A DNA stretch of 64,000 bases, from the NCBI GenBank assembly GCA_032622095.1, contig CP136065.1, positions 117,221,195-117,285,194 of the forward strand, read 5' to 3'. This document shows, in pieces, positions 59,223 through 64,000 of the stretch (within the stretch, counting starts at the first letter, position 1; every line of letters starts with the position of its first letter). The translations under genes and the position numbers were made by a program. This DNA is from Siphonodentalium dalli (Eukaryota > Mollusca > Scaphopoda > Gadilida > Siphonodentaliidae). The notes beneath the pieces are model-generated. The model searched no databases and was not told the DNA's origin. It saw nothing but the letters and a program-made list of their open reading frames with translations.

Positions 59223-59997
59223 CGCTACGTAACCATTTTGTTTAACCATTTCGCTTGTGTATATTCTCCAAAATCAGTTGGACAAGTGTAGGTGAACAAC
59301 CGATATACATTGTACATACAATAATAGCCTGATCGAGTTAAAATAGATTCATTGATCGGTCTTCCTGGCACATTGCTCACTGTTGTATTGTAAGAGGGGA
59401 GACCTCTAAATTTCTTGAACATTGTTTAAGAATTTGTAGATGTTTATATTGAATATTCTCAGTAAATAATTATTCTGGTTGTTTCAAAAGAAATCAGAAT
59501 AAATGTTATTGTTTGCAAGTACTAGTATAGGTTGAAAGATAATTATAGAACAGTTTAGATTGACTCCCCTCTTACCAGATGCATGCTGACTGTGGAAGAC
59601 CGATCGGTCTATTTAAGCACTTCCGGGCTATTATAGATCACTCGGTGATTCACCCAGGTTCGTTGGATGGCTCAAACGATGTTTCCTAAGAAATTTATAT
59701 ATACCCTTAATTTGAACCACACAGTTGATTGTTTCGTACCATATTTTTTGTCATTTCACACCATATACATTTGTATGTTTCGTTGGTAATTGGTCATGCA
59801 TATGCAGCGTACCATATGTGAAAAATTATTTTAATTTTGTTAACTTAATGAAAGCGAACATGTTTACGATTTAAAGTTACGTGATGATGACAACCCGACA
59901 ATTACATGTAAACATATTTCTTTCTTTTTTTTGCGAAAAAAAATTAACAAATTGAAATTGTGGCAACAAAGTTAAAGATACATAATCCGAATTAACG
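59223..59997. other. No gene recognised
   Basis: AT-rich unique-looking sequence with inverted motifs TGATCGGTCTTCC (59353) and GGAAGACCGATCGG (59594), about 240 bp apart. There are T- and A-runs at 59928-59943. Confidence 0.4.
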
Positions 59998-61122
59998 CTT
60001 GCATATTACTATTTCCTTGGCTTCGGGGGTAAACATATTTGATTCGAGTCGAGGAACCCACCCGTGTTGAACAAAGTGTTGACAAATAACAGGTTTTGGG
60101 CAATTGTTTACTATTGTTGACTGGTTACAGGGGGGGGGGGGGGAACTGCAGACACAGGGTTGAAAAAACTGTTTTCTTCGGTTTGGGTACCCCCCCCCCC
60201 CACCCCAAAACAGCAAAAACTGCAGTTTTTTTCCACTGACCATTTGCCCCCCCCCCCCCCCCAGAAAAATCAAATCTACCCCAGCCGGACAACAACTCGG
60301 TTTGACTGGAAACCGAAAAAAAACACCGGAGCATACAATTCACGAGAAGGTGCTTGGTAACTTAGTGTAGATTATTATGACTAAAATGGTCATTGTCTAC
60401 CAGCAGAACGCAGATTTGTACCTCGTGATGTTATGACATGTACAAACATGTATATTGGTGATCGCAACGCTATGTATGCACTTTAAAAAATGACAACTAG
60501 TCATTACCTCGACTTTGAAAAAGATGCAAATGAGATGAGTGAGATACCAGCATATAACTGTTTGCTGATGCCATTGGAGGAGAAATTGTTTAATACATGG
60601 GATAGTTCTGCAGTAAAAATTTGCCAGATAAGCGATCGCAGGGTAGAATTCTGCATTCGACTGGTAGACACTGACATAGTCGGCATTATTAAGAGGGTTA
60701 ATGGGGTCAATATCACATGTAAACCAAGACAGTGGTTATCCAAAATTGTTTTATGTGGATTGTACTACTCATGTATATATGATTTGGATATTAAGGTTAA
60801 TCCATATTCTATAAAATGAGAGAAAATATAAGTTGTGAGTCTGAAAATACATATTTGGAAAAAAATTACATGCAAATTTTTTCCGACACCCCCCCCCCCC
60901 CCCCAAATGAATAAGGAAAAAAATTACATGTAATTTTTTTACGCCTAGGTACCCCCCCACCCCCCCGGTACGTTGTGTCCCGCAGTTTCCCCCCCCCCCT
61001 GCTGGTTAGCATATTTTTTTTTTGGGCCATTAATCGATTCTGATAACCGAAGCGGCATTTCAAAAAAATGTTTGTTGTTGGAATCTGATAACATGGGAAC
61101 CATCGAATCGGTTTGAGTACCT
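59998..61122. mobile_element. Probable long copy of TTAA MITE family A with C-run interior
   Basis: The left part matches the family subterminal region (TATTACTATTTCCTTGGCTTCGG.., GATTCGAGTCGAGGAACCCA). The right end matches its terminus (AGATTCCAACAACAAAC on the minus strand, then GGTTTGAGTACCT) followed by TTAA at 61123-61126. The left terminus itself is not found. The interior has G/C runs at 60130-60143, 60190-60202, 60247-60262, 60889-60904 and 60951-60998. Confidence 0.5.
60490..60819 (+). CDS. Unrecognised 109-codon open frame inside the C-run element
   Basis: MTTSHYLDFEKDANEMSEIP begins an open frame with mixed, protein-like composition (SSAVKICQISDRRVEFCIRL, DTDIVGIIKRVNG) that ends KVNPYSIK at 60819. 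There is no signal peptide or membrane segment and no motif I recognise. It could be a captured exon, a piece of a transposon gene, or chance. It lies between two C-runs. Confidence 0.2.
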   Translation: MTTSHYLDFEKDANEMSEIPAYNCLLMPLEEKLFNTWDSSAVKICQISDRRVEFCIRLVDTDIVGIIKRVNGVNITCKPRQWLSKIVLCGLYYSCIYDLDIKVNPYSIK

Positions 61123-61383
61123 TTAATTTTATTTCAAAAAAATCATACGGTATACTCAATGGTACAAATTGTCGAAATGATAAATGTACTGGTATGAAAT
61201 GTCCAGAACCCTGGTGCGAAACATCTCTATGTCAAACTTCTATGGCACGAAATGTCCAGCAACCTATTGGCTGTTCAGTCCATTGCACATTATAATTTAT
61301 TTCCAAATAAAGGTAATACTAAATATTAAAGCAGCGTTTAGTGTTAAGTTCAATCTTGAACTAATTGTACATGTGATATAGTC

Positions 61384-61537
61384 ACAGGGGCTTGTTGTAA
61401 AGAAAACAAGTAAAATTGAGGGTGCCACTTTATCAAACATTATAAATGCATCAATATTCTATTGATATACATGTAATGCATTACAAACGCATGTTTTTGT
61501 ATATATATTTTTACTTGTTTTCTTAACAAGCCCCTGT
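61384..61537. mobile_element. 154-bp MITE with CAGGGGCTTGTT termini
   Basis: Left ACAGGGGCTTGTTGTAAAGA and right (reverse complement) ACAGGGGCTTGTTAAGAAAA continue to ..ACAAGTAAAA, about 30 bp of inverted repeat with a 3-bp gap. The CAGGGG start suggests hAT, but the flanking 8-mers match only weakly (TATAGTC. and TGGCCTC.), so the class is unsure. Confidence 0.65.
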
Positions 61538-61546
61538 GGCCTCAGT

Positions 61547-61650
61547 TTAACCCTTTAGCGTTCAGAACACCCCAGAGCGCCCTGCCGTGTAGCGTCCATA
61601 AAGCCCTAGAGCGCCCTGCCGCGTAGCGTCCATAGAGCCCCAGAGAGCCC
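61547..61650 (+). mobile_element. piggyBac-like terminus with 44-bp tandem duplication
   Basis: TTAACCCTTTAGCG resembles the TTAA-CCCTTT ends of piggyBac-like elements. It is followed by two copies of CAGAGCGCCCTGCCG(T/C)GTAG CGTCCATA, about 44 bp apart, forming a GC-rich island. No opposite terminus was found. Confidence 0.4.
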
Positions 61651-63288
61651 GGAGTTTTGCGTTTTTTTCAGTCATAGTTTACAACAAAACTATTGCATTA
61701 TAACACAACAAATTGCTTTCATTGTTAATGTAAATAATAAAATATATGTTACATTATTAATTGTTAAGTTTTTGTGGGGTTTTGTGGCAGATTTTGTACA
61801 ATTTAATCAATAGTTGTCAATAAAATCGCAATAAAACGAAAAGTGGAATGCGGCGGTGCTATTTTTTGAAGTCGACTAGAGAAATCAGCGTACTCGGGTA
61901 ACTGTGTACGGTCGTCTAATATAACTGACATTTATTTATTTTCGAACTTTATTTTTATTTCCAATAAAATATTCACTTGACTTGTTTATGTTTTTATATC
62001 ATATGCATCCAAATATAAAACAATCACTACCATTAATTTGACTAACGAAGCTACGGTAAGAGCAAGACGACATGCTGATGTTAGTTTTTGTTACTAAGGA
62101 CGCCGTGTTTGTTCTTACTGCTGTGTAGGCCTATTCCCAAATAAAACTGTTTCCAATTATTATTTTATTTTTCCTAATTCTTCACATGATCATATTGACA
62201 ATATTATATTTTTTATAGAGTGTATAAAATGTATTGAATAGCAATGCGAGGAACTAATTAGAAGCTTCCAGCAAACAGCGCGTTCGCGTTTACCAATTTC
62301 TGAACACGTGGCTTCCATCCAAGCTGGGCGCGAATTTCAATCTTATAGTTATCAATAATTTTTCAAGAGATATTTATCATTTAATCGAACAAAATTGCAC
62401 TATTAGTATGTCCTTTGTTACAAGTTGAACATATGCCAAACAATATATCGATTACCGGTAGTTTAACTGTGTACACACCTTGTGTTTTGGCACTAACTGT
62501 GATATACATTGCATCATCATTACATCAAGGTCAAGGTAACGCCTGTGTCTCAATGTGATTTATTTTTAGTATATTTCGTCATCCTTATTCAATACGATGT
62601 CTTGCTAACTATTATTTAGTTTGGCATCTCATATATTCACGAAGAGAAAAGCACTGTTATCGACCTTAATGGCCATTCAATCTTTTTCAAATGACAATAT
62701 GTGATGGACATGATCTACGCATGTAAATGTGACAAGATATATCGTAATAAACTGGGTCAAGTACGTACGCATTACGTTCGTGAGGTACACAGAAGGAGTT
62801 GTTGTCAGCGCTGAATATATAGTTCTTGCGATATATATTTCAATTCCGACATATTAAACATTATATTGTTACTGAATAGCATTTCAACTTCTAACCTATG
62901 ATTTAAAAAATTGAAATTTTAGTCTATTAATGCTGTTTTTATGTCTTTTTTTATACATGACACACGGAGTAATTGTCCAAGTATTTACGTCGACGTTGCA
63001 TCTTATTTCTGTACCCTCACGATCATGGCTTGTGTTTTGTTTACATTGGTTACTATCTGTGATCACGTGTCAACAACAGTTAATCATATTTTTACAATGC
63101 TGGAATCAATTTCACAATGCATTTCCACATTTTATTGAATTTCGTTGGTACATTATTAAATGCAAATAAATAGAAGTTGGTTAACACTTTGCTAGTGATT
63201 GTGGAAAAGTGAAGGTAATTCTGGAAATCGAGGTTACAACGTCAAACTTCATACAAAATCTTCGCGGTGTTTTTGTTGATAAAATATT
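61651..63288. other. No gene recognised
   Basis: AT-rich DNA without visible repeats or protein motifs. Frames of 65-79 codons at 62930-63169 are hydrophobic by composition and overlap in two frames; I do not call them. Confidence 0.4.
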
Positions 63289-63790
63289 GGGGATAATTTT
63301 ATTAAACGATGTCAAAGTATGGTACGCATTCATATGGACATGAACTAGAGTGATTGGTGCACATGTAGATGTGAAAATTTAAAGGAATGCACGCGTAAAA
63401 CGATCTCATTATTTTATTAGTAAGTGATTGCTAACAGTAAAGAAAGTACGGCAACTGTGTTGCCTTGCCGTCTTACGTAATACACAACTCAATCGACGAC
63501 GTTTTCTGTTTTGCAAATTTATATATGCAATATATAATGGGGGATAATTTTGTTTAACGATGTCAAATTATGGTACGCATTCATGTGGACATAAACTAGA
63601 GTGATTGGTGCACATGTAGATGTGAAAATTTAAAGGAATGCACTGCAAAACGATCTCATTTTTTTTATTTGAAAGTGATTGCTAACAGTAAAGAAATTAT
63701 GGCGACTGTGTTGTCTCACGCAGTACCGTACACAACCAGATCTCCGGATTTTTTTGTTTTGCAATATTTCTGTTGATAAATTGAACACAA
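63289..63790 (+). repeat. 251-bp tandem duplication
   Basis: GGGGATAATTTT starts at 63289 and 63540. Shared sequence includes AACGATGTCAAAxTATGGTACGCATTCAT, CTAGAGTGATTGGTGCACATG and GTGATTGCTAACAGTAAAGAAA. The two units differ by scattered substitutions and small gaps. Confidence 0.85.
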
Positions 63791-64000
63791 TAATACGATA
63801 AATTTTCGGAAATTACCAGCTGAAATGACAGCAATAAAATTCAGAATCTGATACATTTCAATGTGAAATTTGATTTTAATTCTATGCAACGAATCAGGGT
63901 CAAGAAAAATCCGGAAAGATACCTACCAACTCCATAGTGTCTCCTTGTTCTCCATCGCCAGATGGAATATATGATCAAACAAATCATCTTACCTGCTCTT

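Noticed and set aside
62930-63169. Hydrophobic 79-codon frame resembling a membrane segment
   Set aside because: T-rich DNA gives Phe/Leu-rich frames; two overlapping frames look equally hydrophobic.

Overview
This is a stretch of eukaryotic, probably marine invertebrate (lophotrochozoan, mollusc-like) nuclear DNA. It is AT-rich, has no long open frames and no prokaryotic gene layout. It is crowded with decayed non-LTR retrotransposons, non-autonomous DNA transposons, minisatellites and degraded copies of invertebrate-expanded gene families. The phylum is an inference from the style of the repeats (PIN-like and C2H2 expansions, tandem-array-bearing mobile elements, retroposon tails ending in short tandem repeats). 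I find no intact host gene, tRNA, rRNA or CRISPR array.

Layout: 1-1412 is one arm of a 1.4 kb inverted pair whose partner is 23725-25157. 1419-3556 (minus) is a broken gene of an uncharacterised PIN-like family. 4743-5212 is a TTAA-flanked MITE. 6500-7016 and 7731-8391 are a LINE 3' end and a LINE ORF1 esterase remnant. 9000-19700 is almost wholly degenerate tandem and dispersed repeats (175, ~130 and ~250-300 bp periods). 20215-22736 is a decayed LINE with endonuclease and reverse transcriptase. 22778-22948 is an array of perfect CTTAAG-centred palindromes.

23201-26328 is a 3.1 kb element with two identical 97-bp terminal inverted repeats and a perfect 9-bp target duplication; its interior is a mosaic of other repeats. 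27157-28314 is a ~20-bp GAATTCCGAG minisatellite. 29826-32475 is a broken Ty3/gypsy gag-protease region split by a 1,088-bp hAT-like element (11-bp TIR, 8-bp target duplication) that carries its own minisatellite. 33440-34035 and 36990-37690 are inverted copies of a broken C2H2 zinc-finger gene. 37940-38290 is a minus-strand LINE piece.

41104-43602 is a large ATATCGTGTATATAAGGGA satellite invaded by retroposon tails. 44259-45105 is a TA-flanked TIR element. 49165-49545 is an L1-like 3' end. 51997-52502 is a second copy of the TTAA MITE at 32955-33402. 53470-57618 holds two head-to-tail LINEs, the second nearly open. 57850-58982 is a broken gene of another uncharacterised family. The last 5 kb holds homopolymer C-run elements, a small MITE, a piggyBac-like terminus and a 251-bp tandem duplication.

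The sequence behaves as a transposon graveyard with some recent activity. The freshest signals are the identical TIRs at 23201/26328, the hAT insertion at 30206, and the LINE at 55990-57618. All family assignments were made by eye from motifs and need homology searches.
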